Assembly (NCBI RefSeq): GCF_010731575.1
Contig: NZ_AP022617.1
Coordinates: 4,898,001 to 4,962,000 of the forward strand
Length of the DNA: 64,000 bases
Reading direction: 5' to 3'
Source: Mycolicibacterium monacense
Lineage (GTDB): Bacteria > Actinomycetota > Actinomycetes > Mycobacteriales > Mycobacteriaceae
Shown here: one piece after another, positions 5,504 through 11,894 of the stretch
How positions within the stretch are numbered: position 1 is the stretch's first letter
Layout: the number at the start of each line of letters is the position of its first letter
Made by a program: the position numbers and the translations under genes
Notes under the pieces: model-generated
What the model was told of the DNA's origin: nothing
The model's input: the letters and a program-made list of their open reading frames with translations, nothing else
Databases searched by the model: none

Positions 5504-7285
5504 TCATGCGGATTCCTCCCCGTCGGTGGGCGGGTTGATGATGTGCCAGATTCGGTTGGACTTGCTTCGCCCGCGGGCGGGCACGCTCTGGATGCGCGGG
5601 GAGTCGCGGGCGGTGGCCCTGACGGTTTCCCACCCGTAGCCGGCGGCCTGTCCAGCGATGCGGACTTCGTCGGGTGTGACCTCGGTGCGGCCAAGGGTGT
5701 CGAGGTAGTCGTCGAGCCATTGGCGGACGGGCCGATAAGTGTGCTGCCGGTCGGGGGTGATCGACCATGTAACCCTGCCGCCGGCGCGGTCGATGACGGC
5801 GATGTCGGGGTGCGCTCTGGCAGCGTTGGCGAGGGTGGACATGGTGTACCCAGCGGCCTCTCCCGCCTGGTATACAGCAAATGCCGGGACAGTCGTGTGG
5901 CCTGCCGCTTGCAGTTCGTCGATGTGATCGGCGAACCACTTCACTGCGGTCACCTTCGGGCGGGGAGAATCCGCCGACCTGCGGGAATCCAAGTGCGTGA
6001 CTGTGGCTTGCAGTTCAGGGCTGAACTCACGGTTCAGGGCCTCTGACCTGCCGATATCGGGGCTGAACTCGGATTCAGGGCTGAACTCGGGGTTCAACTC
6101 CAATTGTGCACCACCTTGCGTGGCCTCAATGCGGGTGATCATACCGTTTGCAGCTAACTCTGCTATCGCCGCTTCGAGCAGCTCGCGGTACTCCTTCTTG
6201 CCCATCCTGGCCCGTAGATCACCGCGCGATATCCGGCCATCGGCGAGGACCTTGAGCACCCTGCGCTTCACCACGTCGAGGCGCCGTTGATCGATGAACT
6301 CCTCCCCGACCGCGCGCGCCATCGCACGATCCTGAGCCTTGGCCCGTGCTGCCCGGCGCGCCTCGTTCACGATCCAGTCCCGGGTGGAATCGGACACCGC
6401 CATCACCGTCTCGGATAGCTGCCAGTCCAACTCGGAGATCACAGAGCGGTGGTGCATGATCGCCAGGCCCGCGGCGACCTTGCAGCGGGTCAGCATGCGG
6501 TGCCCATCCAAGGCGTTGGCTTCACCGCGTTGGCGCGCGAGGTGCGCGGCGATGATCTGCTCGCGGATCTCGCTGGGACCGTACTGGATCTCCACGGTGT
6601 CGGTCGTGCGACTCCACGCGGGCAGAGAGGTTTCTAGGGGTGCAGGATCGTCGGGCGGGTCCGCGGGCATGTCCGGGTCGGTGGTCGGGACCCACAGCAC
6701 TCGCTGCGGTGTGCCCCCACTCGTGTCGTTAAAGATGACGTCGCAGTGACCGGGTTGGGCGCCGACGCTCATCACGCAGCGGTAGCTGTGTGGGAGCACC
6801 ACACGCGTTGTGGCCTCCGAGGCGTTGGACTGCCCGATCAACTCGCCCATCACCGCGGCCTTGAGTTGAGCGAGCAAGATGGATCCTTGCCGTGACGCGA
6901 TGCCGGTTAGCGAGTCGATCTCACTGACGTTGATGATCGCCTGGGTGATCCGTTCGACGCCCTCCTTTTTCGGAGGGGCGAAGAGCGCGGCGATGCCCTC
7001 GCCGGAGCCGATGGGGCGTTCGATGATCGGCGTTGGCCACGCCAGTCGTGCGACCTTGTCGCTGATGCCTTTCCCGCCGCCGGACGGGGAGACGAACGCG
7101 CCGATCAGATTCAGTGATGCCGGCCCCCCGATCACGCCGGGCAGCTGGACGCCGGGGCTGGTGCTGGCGTGCACCCGGAGGAGGACCGCAAGGAACACGG
7201 CCCACTTGGCGGCGAAACGTGCGTGTGCCCACTGCCTGATCGTCTGGAGTTGGGGAGTCGCGTCGAAGAACTCGTCGCCGGTCAA
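5504..7285 (-). CDS. P-loop replication protein (DUF3987-like helicase/primase-type)
   Basis: A 593-residue protein. SPSGGGKG at about residues 66-73 is an atypical P-loop (Gly follows the Lys), with a Walker-B-like IINVSEID at about 117-124. The middle is helical and a winged-helix-like segment (LADGRISRGDLRARM) lies near 350. A linker at about 392-425 repeats EFSPE/EFSPD three times, and the C-terminal 120 residues look like a second DNA-binding domain. The TTG start overlaps the DUF2742 stop and is preceded by AGGAGA. Satellites and phiRv-type elements carry a comparable large ATPase in this slot, so replication initiation or unwinding is likely, but the exact activity is inferred. Confidence 0.72.
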   Translation of the reverse strand: MTGDEFFDATPQLQTIRQWAHARFAAKWAVFLAVLLRVHASTSPGVQLPGVIGGPASLNLIGAFVSPSGGGKGISDKVARLAWPTPIIERPIGSGEGIAALFAPPKKEGVERITQAIINVSEIDSLTGIASRQGSILLAQLKAAVMGELIGQSNASEATTRVVLPHSYRCVMSVGAQPGHCDVIFNDTSGGTPQRVLWVPTTDPDMPADPPDDPAPLETSLPAWSRTTDTVEIQYGPSEIREQIIAAHLARQRGEANALDGHRMLTRCKVAAGLAIMHHRSVISELDWQLSETVMAVSDSTRDWIVNEARRAARAKAQDRAMARAVGEEFIDQRRLDVVKRRVLKVLADGRISRGDLRARMGKKEYRELLEAAIAELAANGMITRIEATQGGAQLELNPEFSPESEFSPDIGRSEALNREFSPELQATVTHLDSRRSADSPRPKVTAVKWFADHIDELQAAGHTTVPAFAVYQAGEAAGYTMSTLANAARAHPDIAVIDRAGGRVTWSITPDRQHTYRPVRQWLDDYLDTLGRTEVTPDEVRIAGQAAGYGWETVRATARDSPRIQSVPARGRSKSNRIWHIINPPTDGEESA

Positions 7286-7656
7286 GATGCTCTCCTAGAA
7301 GCCGTTGGGCGGGCCCAGGGGTGTGCTTCATCCCACTGGGCGCGCTGGAGTTGTTGGTGCGCGATCTGTGACCACGGGGCCGCCGTCGATATCTCCTGGT
7401 TCGCCTCGGCGCGTGCCGCTTGAGCTGTCTCCATGCGCAGAGCATGGTGTTCACCGGCGGCAGCCAACGCGAGCAACTTCCGCGGGTCGCTGTCGGCCAG
7501 GGCTCCCCATGCGGGGGTTCCGGCCATTGGCAATGATCCTGTGTTGGCCTGCGCGAGAACAGCTTCGAGGAACACATGGGTGGCCCACCACGAAACCTCT
7601 TGTGACGCGGAAGTGCCCGCCCCAATGGGGCGGGTCTCCCTGTGCGCTCTGGTCAC
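7282..7656 (-). CDS. DUF2742 phage protein
   Basis: A 124-residue protein with the DUF2742 features: VSWWATHVFLEAVL, LPMAGTPAWGALADSDP and an alanine-rich helical half (HHALRMETAQAA) ending in IAHQQLQRAQWDEAHPW. I recognise the family from Rv1583c and Rv2656c of the phiRv1 and phiRv2 elements; its function is unknown. The GTG start has GGAG five bases upstream and overlaps the previous stop (GTGA); the 3' end overlaps the replication gene the same way. The WW..H motif and the coupling to the replication protein suggest they act together. Confidence 0.82.
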   Translation of the reverse strand: MTRAHRETRPIGAGTSASQEVSWWATHVFLEAVLAQANTGSLPMAGTPAWGALADSDPRKLLALAAAGEHHALRMETAQAARAEANQEISTAAPWSQIAHQQLQRAQWDEAHPWARPTASRRAS

Positions 7657-7790
7657 TGGCGCTCCGCCTCAGCACCAAGCAGTCTCGAAAAGTGCACCGC
7701 GAAGCGCACTTTCCCAGACCAGTCGGTGCAATCTTCGCCAGCGAAAGCGCGGCAGAGCTGGCAAGCGGCGTTGAGTGGTTCGGCGGTCAT
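7653..7790 (-). CDS. Small zinc-finger-like phage protein (45 aa)
   Basis: A 45-residue ORF with Cys-x2-Cys-x6-Cys and a downstream His: CQLCRAFAGEDC followed by GKVRFAVHFSRL. This C-x2-C...C...H pattern with Gly and Arg nearby is common in tiny zinc-binding proteins of actinophages. The ATG overlaps the upstream stop (ATGA), AGGG precedes it, and its own stop overlaps the next start, so it is embedded in the translationally coupled early operon. Confidence 0.72.
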   Translation of the reverse strand: MTAEPLNAACQLCRAFAGEDCTDWSGKVRFAVHFSRLLGAEAERQ

Positions 7791-8146
7791 CGGGTCAATC
7801 CCTGTTGAATGTCGGCGGCCCGGACCAGCGTCGCCGCCAACGATCTGGCGGCGTCGGAGCGTAACCGGAGCGTCTGCTCGACCCACTCCGCGCCGATGTA
7901 TTTTTCGATGGTCAGCTCGATGCCGTCGAAGCGTTGGCCATCGGCTGCGAGCTCGCCCGACGTCAGGGCGCTTGGGTGAGCCATCGAGGTCGCAGTGACC
8001 CATATGTTCGGCGGGTGCGGCTCGCCTTCGAGCGGGATGGTTTTGACGCCGTGAACCATCCGCATGCAGTACGGATAGGTGTCGTGGTGGGTTTCGCCGG
8101 TACCACGGTGGTCGCACCACACGGCGTGGAAGTCCGTTGCGCTCAT
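7787..8146 (-). CDS. Hypothetical protein, DUF6907-like
   Basis: A 119-residue protein. The N-terminal part has CDHRGTGETHHDTYPYC, a Cys/His cluster that could bind metal, and the C-terminal part (LRLRSDAARSLAATLVRAAD) resembles the helical end of DUF6907-type actinobacterial proteins. The resemblance is weak and I give it only as a lead. The ATG overlaps the upstream stop (ATGA) and the stop overlaps the next ATG. It belongs to the early operon under the excisionase promoter. Confidence 0.68.
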   Translation of the reverse strand: MSATDFHAVWCDHRGTGETHHDTYPYCMRMVHGVKTIPLEGEPHPPNIWVTATSMAHPSALTSGELAADGQRFDGIELTIEKYIGAEWVEQTLRLRSDAARSLAATLVRAADIQQGLTR

Positions 8147-8439
8147 CGCTTCACCGCCTCGTCGCCTTCGAGGACGTCGTTCGCACGGTCCAGCGCTACG
8201 GCGGCGCGGCGCAGATGGCCGAGTGCGGTGACAACGTCAGCGACCGCGAACAACGGTGCCGTCTCTGGCAGGTCGCGTAAGACGTCGTTGATGTCGTGGC
8301 GCAGGAGGTCGACGCGGTTGGCGGCGACGTCGAGCCGTTGGCTGGGCGACTCCGGTGGTACGTAGGTGGCGCAGAACGCGCACACATCGCTGTCGCAGGT
8401 GGGTACCGTGCAGTGCAGGCATTGCTTTACAGTGGTCAT
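8143..8439 (-). CDS. Small zinc-ribbon protein (98 aa)
   Basis: A 98-residue protein with an N-terminal four-cysteine ribbon (CLHCTVPTCDSDVCAFC, residues 7-23) and a helical C-terminal domain (about 35-95, RLDVAANRVDLLRHDIND). A clear AGGAAGG lies before the ATG. The stop overlaps the next start as ATGA. Zinc ribbon plus helical bundle suggests nucleic-acid or protein binding; the function is unknown. Confidence 0.75.
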   Translation of the reverse strand: MTTVKQCLHCTVPTCDSDVCAFCATYVPPESPSQRLDVAANRVDLLRHDINDVLRDLPETAPLFAVADVVTALGHLRRAAVALDRANDVLEGDEAVKR

Positions 8440-8441
8440 GA

Positions 8442-8582
8442 CTAACCTTCCTGGTGATGGGTGAGTTCAGACGCCGTCAGGGCTGCCACCCTGGCGGCGT
8501 CATAATTTCGGGGCCGCATATCCTCGGTCCGGTCGGCCTCAGGATCAAGGCCGAGATCTTCGTGCTGCGGGTAGATCCGCAT
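8442..8582 (-). CDS. Small hypothetical protein (46 aa)
   Basis: A 46-residue ORF beginning MRIYPQHEDLGLDPEAD and ending in a helical segment (YDAARVAALTASEL). Its ATG shares one base with the excisionase stop (TGATG) and its stop is two bases before the next ATG. That continuous spacing in a coupled operon is the main evidence that it is translated. No family is recognised. Confidence 0.6.
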   Translation of the reverse strand: MRIYPQHEDLGLDPEADRTEDMRPRNYDAARVAALTASELTHHQEG

Positions 8583-8791
8583 CAGGCAGCGCCGCCGATG
8601 CGATTCGCCGCGAGGTAGGCGACTACGTCTTCGCGGAGGTACCTGACGCGGCCGCCGATCTTCACGTAAGGGATGCCTCTGCGGCGATACCTGTCCTGGC
8701 TGAGCGCGTCGACAGTTGTTTGTACGACTCTCGCCACTTGGGAGGCGGTTGCGACTGGAGGCAGCGCCTCCGGCGCAAGGAGATCGGCCAT
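8582..8791 (-). CDS. Excisionase-like MerR/AlpA-type HTH protein
   Basis: A 69-residue helix-turn-helix protein: VATASQVARVVQTTVDALSQ forms the HTH and IPYVKIGGRVRYLREDVVAYL is the wing and dimer helix typical of the HTH_17/excisionase family. It is the first gene of the leftward early operon, directly downstream of the divergent operator region, with AAAGGA before its ATG. It probably acts as recombination directionality factor with the integrase, and perhaps as an early regulator. A counterpart sits in the same place in phiRv elements (family knowledge). Confidence 0.82.
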   Translation of the reverse strand: MADLLAPEALPPVATASQVARVVQTTVDALSQDRYRRRGIPYVKIGGRVRYLREDVVAYLAANRIGGAA

Positions 8792-8817
8792 TGATGTTTC
8801 CTTTCAATCGTTTGAGA

Positions 8818-8900
8818 GATCGTTTGGATCTCTCGCGAGGTAATAATGCATCACGATTCGCAACGTGGTCAAGTGAATCGCTGGAGAGATCCAAACGATC
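8818..8900. promoter_or_regulatory. Divergent operator pair (switch region)
   Basis: GATCGTTTGGATCTCTC (8818-8834) and its exact reverse complement (8884-8900) face each other across 49 bp. The left copy is also part of a palindrome, GAGAGATC-GTTTG-GATCTCTC (8814-8834), and ATCGTTTG is repeated at 8807-8814. One operator covers the start point of the leftward promoter; the other lies just upstream of the -10 of the rightward promoter. Binding by the repressor encoded at 8916 would shut off early genes and its own gene (inference). Confidence 0.8.
8843..8872 (-). promoter_or_regulatory. Leftward early promoter
   Basis: On the minus strand TTGACC (8867-8872) and CATTAT (8843-8848) are 18 bp apart, placing the start near 8836, immediately before the left operator. 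It would drive xis through the replication gene. Confidence 0.62.
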
Positions 8901-8903
8901 GCC

Positions 8904-8909
8904 TATCGT
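8904..8909 (+). promoter_or_regulatory. -10 box of a leaderless repressor transcript
   Basis: TATCGT ends seven bases before the GTG at 8916, so the predicted start point is the first base of the start codon. Leaderless mRNAs are common in mycobacteria. The right operator (8884-8900) occupies the spacer/-35 region. Confidence 0.55.
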
Positions 8910-8915
8910 TGTCTC

Positions 8916-9437
8916 GTGACTCCTACACCGGATGCCTCGAAGGCGCTGACCAAGAACCCGTTGGGAGCAACCGGCGAGGCCGTTGCCGCCAACGTCGAGC
9001 GGCTGCGCACCGAGCAGAACCTGACATTCGCTGCGCTGTCCGAGCGGCTGTCTCGGATCGGGCGGCCGATCCCAACGCTCGGATTGCGCAAGATCGTTGC
9101 CGAGACGCGGCGGGTCGACGCGGACGACCTGGCCGCTTTAGCTGCGGCACTTGATGTTTCGCCGGTTACCCTGCTGATGCCTGAGACGTCTGATGCTGAC
9201 GAGCAAGTGTCGGTCACAGGCAAGGAGGGGCCGGTGCCAGCGGGGCAGGTATGGGACTGGTTGCGCGCGTGGGAGACGATCGACCGTAAAGGCCGGCTTG
9301 AGTGGTTCATTCGTTCCTGGCCCGTTTGGGACAGGGATCGCCTCGCCGAAAAGCTCGACGCCTTCAAGCAGCGGCAGGAAGACCACTTGCAGCGTCGGCG
9401 GGTAGCCAAGGGAGAGGCCGCTGATGGCAACGATTGA
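8916..9437 (+). CDS. XRE-family repressor
   Basis: A 173-residue protein with an N-terminal helix-turn-helix (about residues 18-88): VAANVERLRTEQNLTFAALS, then IPTLGLRKIVAETRRVDADD and LAAALDVSPVTLL. The C-terminal half is a helical region with WDWLRAWETIDRKGRLEWF and a basic tail. No Shine-Dalgarno sequence precedes the GTG; a -10 box seven bases upstream points to a leaderless message. It is divergent from the excisionase operon and overlaps the integrase start by 14 bp, so repressor and integrase are made from one transcript. It is the likely immunity repressor of the element, binding the 17-bp operators. Confidence 0.85.
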   Translation: MTPTPDASKALTKNPLGATGEAVAANVERLRTEQNLTFAALSERLSRIGRPIPTLGLRKIVAETRRVDADDLAALAAALDVSPVTLLMPETSDADEQVSVTGKEGPVPAGQVWDWLRAWETIDRKGRLEWFIRSWPVWDRDRLAEKLDAFKQRQEDHLQRRRVAKGEAADGND

Positions 9438-10554
9438 AAAGTACGAGACGAGCTCCGGCGCGGTCCGTTACCGGGTGCGGTACCGGACGCCGGACCGTCG
9501 ACAGACTGACAAACGAGGGTTCCGCACCAAACGGGATGCCGAAGCGTTCGCCAACCAGCTCGAGGTGGACAAGCGGCGTGGGTCGTATGTAGCGCCGGCC
9601 GCCGGTCGGGTGAAACTGGGGGAGTACGCGCAGGAGTGGCTCGCGTCGAAACACAACCTCAAGCCGTCGACCCGGTCCCGGTATCAGGTGGTGCTGGACA
9701 CCTTCATTGCGGAGCACGCACACGTCGCGCTGGGGGACATCTCGCGGCAGCTCGTGCGCGATTGGGTGGCCGAGATCAGTTCGGATCGATCACCGGCCAC
9801 GGTGCACAAGGTGGTCGGTGTGTTGCGCCAGGTGCTCGCGATGGCGGTGTCGGACAACCGCCTGGTGCTGAACCCGGTCGACGGTGTCGAACTGCCCGCG
9901 GTGGGGACGGTCGAGCAGCGGTTCCTCACCCTCGAACAGCTGCACGCGCTGGCGGCGGCGTCGGGCGAGCACCGGGCGTTGGTTTACGTGCTCGGGACGT
10001 GCGGGTTGCGGTTCGGTGAGGCTGCGGAGCTTCGGTGGCGTGATGTCGACCTCGACCGACTGATGATCAGGGTCACGCGGTCTGTGGTGCTCGTGGACAA
10101 CAAGTTCGTGGTGGGGTCGCCGAAGGGCGGCAAGGGCCGCACGGTGAGCCTGCCGGCCTTCGTCGCCGATCTGCTGCTGTCCGGTAGTTGTGCAGCAGCA
10201 GACGAACTAGTGTTCCCGGACTCCGCGGGTGGTCACATGCGGGGGACCAACGTGCGGCGGCGGTGGTGGTCTCAGGCGGTCACTGAGGCGCAGCTGTTTC
10301 CGACCATGACGGACCACGACACGGTGGTCTATGAGTTTAAGTTGCACGAGTTGCGGCACACAGCGGCGTCGTTGGCGATTCAGGCGGGCGCGAACATCAA
10401 GAGCTTGCAGAACATGCTGGGACACGAGAGCGCAGCCCTCACCCTGGACCGTTACGGCCATCTGTACGGGTCGGATGTGGATGCGGTCGGGGTGGCAATC
10501 AACGCGTTGTTGACTCGTGATTGTGGGCATAGTGTGGGCACGGACGCGGCCTAG
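9424..10554 (+). CDS. int: Tyrosine-family site-specific integrase
   Basis: A 376-residue tyrosine recombinase. An N-terminal AP2-like arm-binding domain (about residues 1-58, YRVRYRTPDRRQTDKRGFRT), a core-binding SAM-like domain (about 62-155) and the catalytic domain follow. Catalytic residues seen are Arg196 (CGLRFGE), Lys234 (SPKGGKGRT), His308 and Arg311 (HELRHT), His334 (LGHES) and Tyr344 (LDRYGHLY). The start overlaps the repressor gene; GGGAG precedes it. The end is 47 bp from the tRNA-Ala att site, and the last codons contain two arm-type repeats. The C-terminus ends in -DAA, which resembles an ssrA-like tag; in some mycobacteriophage integrases such a tag causes proteolysis. Confidence 0.95.
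   Translation: MATIEKYETSSGAVRYRVRYRTPDRRQTDKRGFRTKRDAEAFANQLEVDKRRGSYVAPAAGRVKLGEYAQEWLASKHNLKPSTRSRYQVVLDTFIAEHAHVALGDISRQLVRDWVAEISSDRSPATVHKVVGVLRQVLAMAVSDNRLVLNPVDGVELPAVGTVEQRFLTLEQLHALAAASGEHRALVYVLGTCGLRFGEAAELRWRDVDLDRLMIRVTRSVVLVDNKFVVGSPKGGKGRTVSLPAFVADLLLSGSCAAADELVFPDSAGGHMRGTNVRRRWWSQAVTEAQLFPTMTDHDTVVYEFKLHELRHTAASLAIQAGANIKSLQNMLGHESAALTLDRYGHLYGSDVDAVGVAINALLTRDCGHSVGTDAA
10522..10540 (+). repeat. Right integrase arm-type sites (two copies)
   Basis: TGTGGGCA at 10522-10529 and 10533-10540, 11 bp apart, inside the last codons of int. They are in the same orientation and spacing as the copies at 1194-1223, and lie 61 bp from the core repeat. Confidence 0.65.
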
Positions 10555-10601
10555 ACGCAGAACAGGCCAGACCACATAGGGTCTGACCTGCCGTTTGACT
10601 T

Positions 10602-10647
10602 GTGGAGCCTAGGAGATTCGAACTCCTGACATCTGCCTTGCAAAGGC
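10602..10647. repeat. Right attachment site within tRNA-Ala
   Basis: These 46 bases are identical to 1066-1111. They form the 3' part of the intact tRNA-Ala gene, so the element's attP supplied a working tRNA end on integration. Confidence 0.93.
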
Positions 10648-10675
10648 AGCGCTCTACCAACTGAGCTAAGGCCCC
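10603..10675 (-). tRNA. alaT: tRNA-Ala (TGC anticodon)
   Basis: A 73-nt cloverleaf: the acceptor stem GGGGCCT pairs with AGGCTCC including the G3:U70 identity pair of alanine tRNAs, with anticodon loop TTTGCAA (TGC) on a 5-bp CTGCC/GGCAG stem and T loop TTCGAAT. CCA is not encoded. It is the integration target of the element. Its mycobacterial counterpart is alaT next to ileT and gyrA. Confidence 0.97.
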
Positions 10676-10682
10676 TCGCGGG

Positions 10683-10787
10683 TCAGGCTGATCGTTCGTC
10701 GAGCGCGTGCCACACCTCGGGGCCGTGCCGTGACCGCCACACCAGAACCGACGCGGCCACCGCAGCGAGCACCAGAACGAATCGCAC
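10683..10787 (-). CDS. DLW-39-like membrane microprotein (34 aa)
   Basis: A 34-codon ORF between the two tRNA genes, GTG start with a strong GGAAGGGGG six bases upstream. It encodes one hydrophobic helix (MRFVLVLAAVAASVLVW), then RSRHGPEVWHALDERSA. The short N-terminal transmembrane helix, basic turn and conserved-type Trp near an acidic tail resemble the DLW-39 family of actinobacterial microproteins, which are encoded beside gyrA and tRNA-Ile. This one has VW in place of the LW signature, so the family call is tentative. The function is unknown. Confidence 0.68.
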   Translation of the reverse strand: MRFVLVLAAVAASVLVWRSRHGPEVWHALDERSA

Positions 10788-10836
10788 GGTGCCCCCTTCC
10801 AGCGGGCCTGGCCGGTGTGGCGACCAGCCTGTCCAG

Positions 10837-10910
10837 TGGGCCTAGGAGGACTCGAACCTCCGACCTCTTCGTTATCAGCGAAGCGCTCTAACCGCCTGAG
10901 CTATAGGCCC
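10837..10910 (-). tRNA. ileT: tRNA-Ile (GAT anticodon)
   Basis: A 74-nt cloverleaf: acceptor stem GGGCCTA pairing with TAGGCCC, anticodon stem TTCGC/GCGAA with loop TGATAAC (GAT), and T arm GGAGG-TTCGAGT-CCTCC. It lies upstream of the microprotein and tRNA-Ala, in the order known from other mycobacteria. Confidence 0.97.
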
Positions 10911-11004
10911 GTAGTCGCATACGGACGAGCAGCGAGATTACCGTAACCGCGCCTCTGTCCCCAAATCCCTTCCCGGGGCATTTCGTTCCTGCCCGCCGGT
11001 ATCC

Positions 11005-11877
11005 CTAGTCGCGGTCGGCCAGCGTGACCTCCACACCGCCCACGAGGTCGGTGGTGAGGTTGTAGATGAACGCGCCCGCGGTGGCCATCGCGGTGAGGAT
11101 CACGATGTTCACCAGGCCGACGAGCGCGGCGCCGCCGAAGATGGTGCTGCTGGAGACCAGCTCACCGCCGCTGGACCCGCTCGCGCTGGTCAACAGGTCG
11201 CCGACGTTGCTGTTCAGCTTGCTCCAGACGCCCATCCCGCCGAGCACGAGGTACAGGAACGCCACCGCGATCATCCACACGAAGAACAGCGCCACCGACA
11301 GCACCAGCGACACCTTCAGTGCGCTCCACGGGTCGACGCGACGGATCTGCATGCTGGCGCGGACCGGACCGCGGGCGGGCCGCTGACCCACCTGCGTGCG
11401 GGCGGCCGGGCGAGCGGGAGCTTCCGTCGCCGGCCGGTCGGTCGCCGGCTTGCGCTGCGGTGGCCGCGGCACCGGACCGGAGAGGTCCGGCAGTTCGCTG
11501 GCGTACGCCTCGGGCCGGGGCGCCTCCGTGCGTTCGGGGGTGCGCACCGGGGCGGCGGGCGCCTTGGTCTCCTCGGTCGGTGCCGAACCGCTCACCGGGA
11601 ACCGGCTCGTGTTCCGCGCCTCGGCGCCGGGGGCGTGGGTGGGCGAGCCGCCGCGGCTGGGCTCCTGCCGGGTGGGGGCGTCCTGTGCCCGTGACTGCGG
11701 TGGCCGATTCGGGCGGCCACGCTGCCAGGGCGGGACGTCCCCGCCTTCGGTGCCGACCCGACCAGCCGCGTTGGCCGGCGAACCGTTGTCGCGGCCCGCA
11801 CCCGGGGCAGGGGAGCCGTTGCCGCCTCCTGGGCCGTCGCCCCCGCGCGGCAATCCCGGCTCGTTCGGTGCACTCAC
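11005..11877 (-). CDS. DUF3566 membrane protein (Rv0007-like)
   Basis: A 290-residue protein. The first ~170 residues are Gly/Pro/Arg-rich and probably disordered in the cytoplasm; the DUF3566 domain (about 175-288) starts at [20 protein letters not shown] and has two transmembrane helices (about 187-212 and 250-275) separated by a loop with [16 protein letters not shown] start, 17 bp downstream of the gyrA stop and so probably part of the gyrBA operon. The function is unknown, though it is conserved next to gyrase in actinobacteria. Confidence 0.88.
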   Translation of the reverse strand: MSAPNEPGLPRGGDGPGGGNGSPAPGAGRDNGSPANAAGRVGTEGGDVPPWQRGRPNRPPQSRAQDAPTRQEPSRGGSPTHAPGAEARNTSRFPVSGSAPTEETKAPAAPVRTPERTEAPRPEAYASELPDLSGPVPRPPQRKPATDRPATEAPARPAARTQVGQRPARGPVRASMQIRRVDPWSALKVSLVLSVALFFVWMIAVAFLYLVLGGMGVWSKLNSNVGDLLTSASGSSGGELVSSSTIFGGAALVGLVNIVILTAMATAGAFIYNLTTDLVGGVEVTLADRD

Positions 11878-11894
11878 CTACGGCTCCTCACTGA

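Larger units (their letters stand above)
1066..10647. mobile_element. Integrated phage-satellite-like element in tRNA-Ala
   Basis: The region is bounded by a perfect 46-bp direct repeat (1066-1111 and 10602-10647). The right copy is the 3' half of the intact tRNA-Ala gene and the left copy is the displaced old 3' half. Inside are a tyrosine integrase, an XRE repressor, an excisionase-like protein, a run of small overlapping phage-type genes, a DUF2742 protein, a P-loop replication protein, a capsid with a probable scaffold, and an NYN nuclease at the far end. No terminase, portal, tail, lysin or holin gene is seen. DUF2742 and the module order recall phiRv1/phiRv2 of M. tuberculosis (family knowledge). 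That it needs a helper phage is inferred. The unit is 9,536 bp counting one att copy. Confidence 0.9.

Noticed and set aside
4154..6046. 630-codon plus-strand frame across the capsid and replication genes
   Set aside because: It lies opposite genes with clear capsid, scaffold and ATPase patterns and has low-complexity composition.
8800..8900. L5-type stoperator sites
   Set aside because: The 17-bp operators do not match the GGTGGMTGTCAAG consensus and occur only at the switch.
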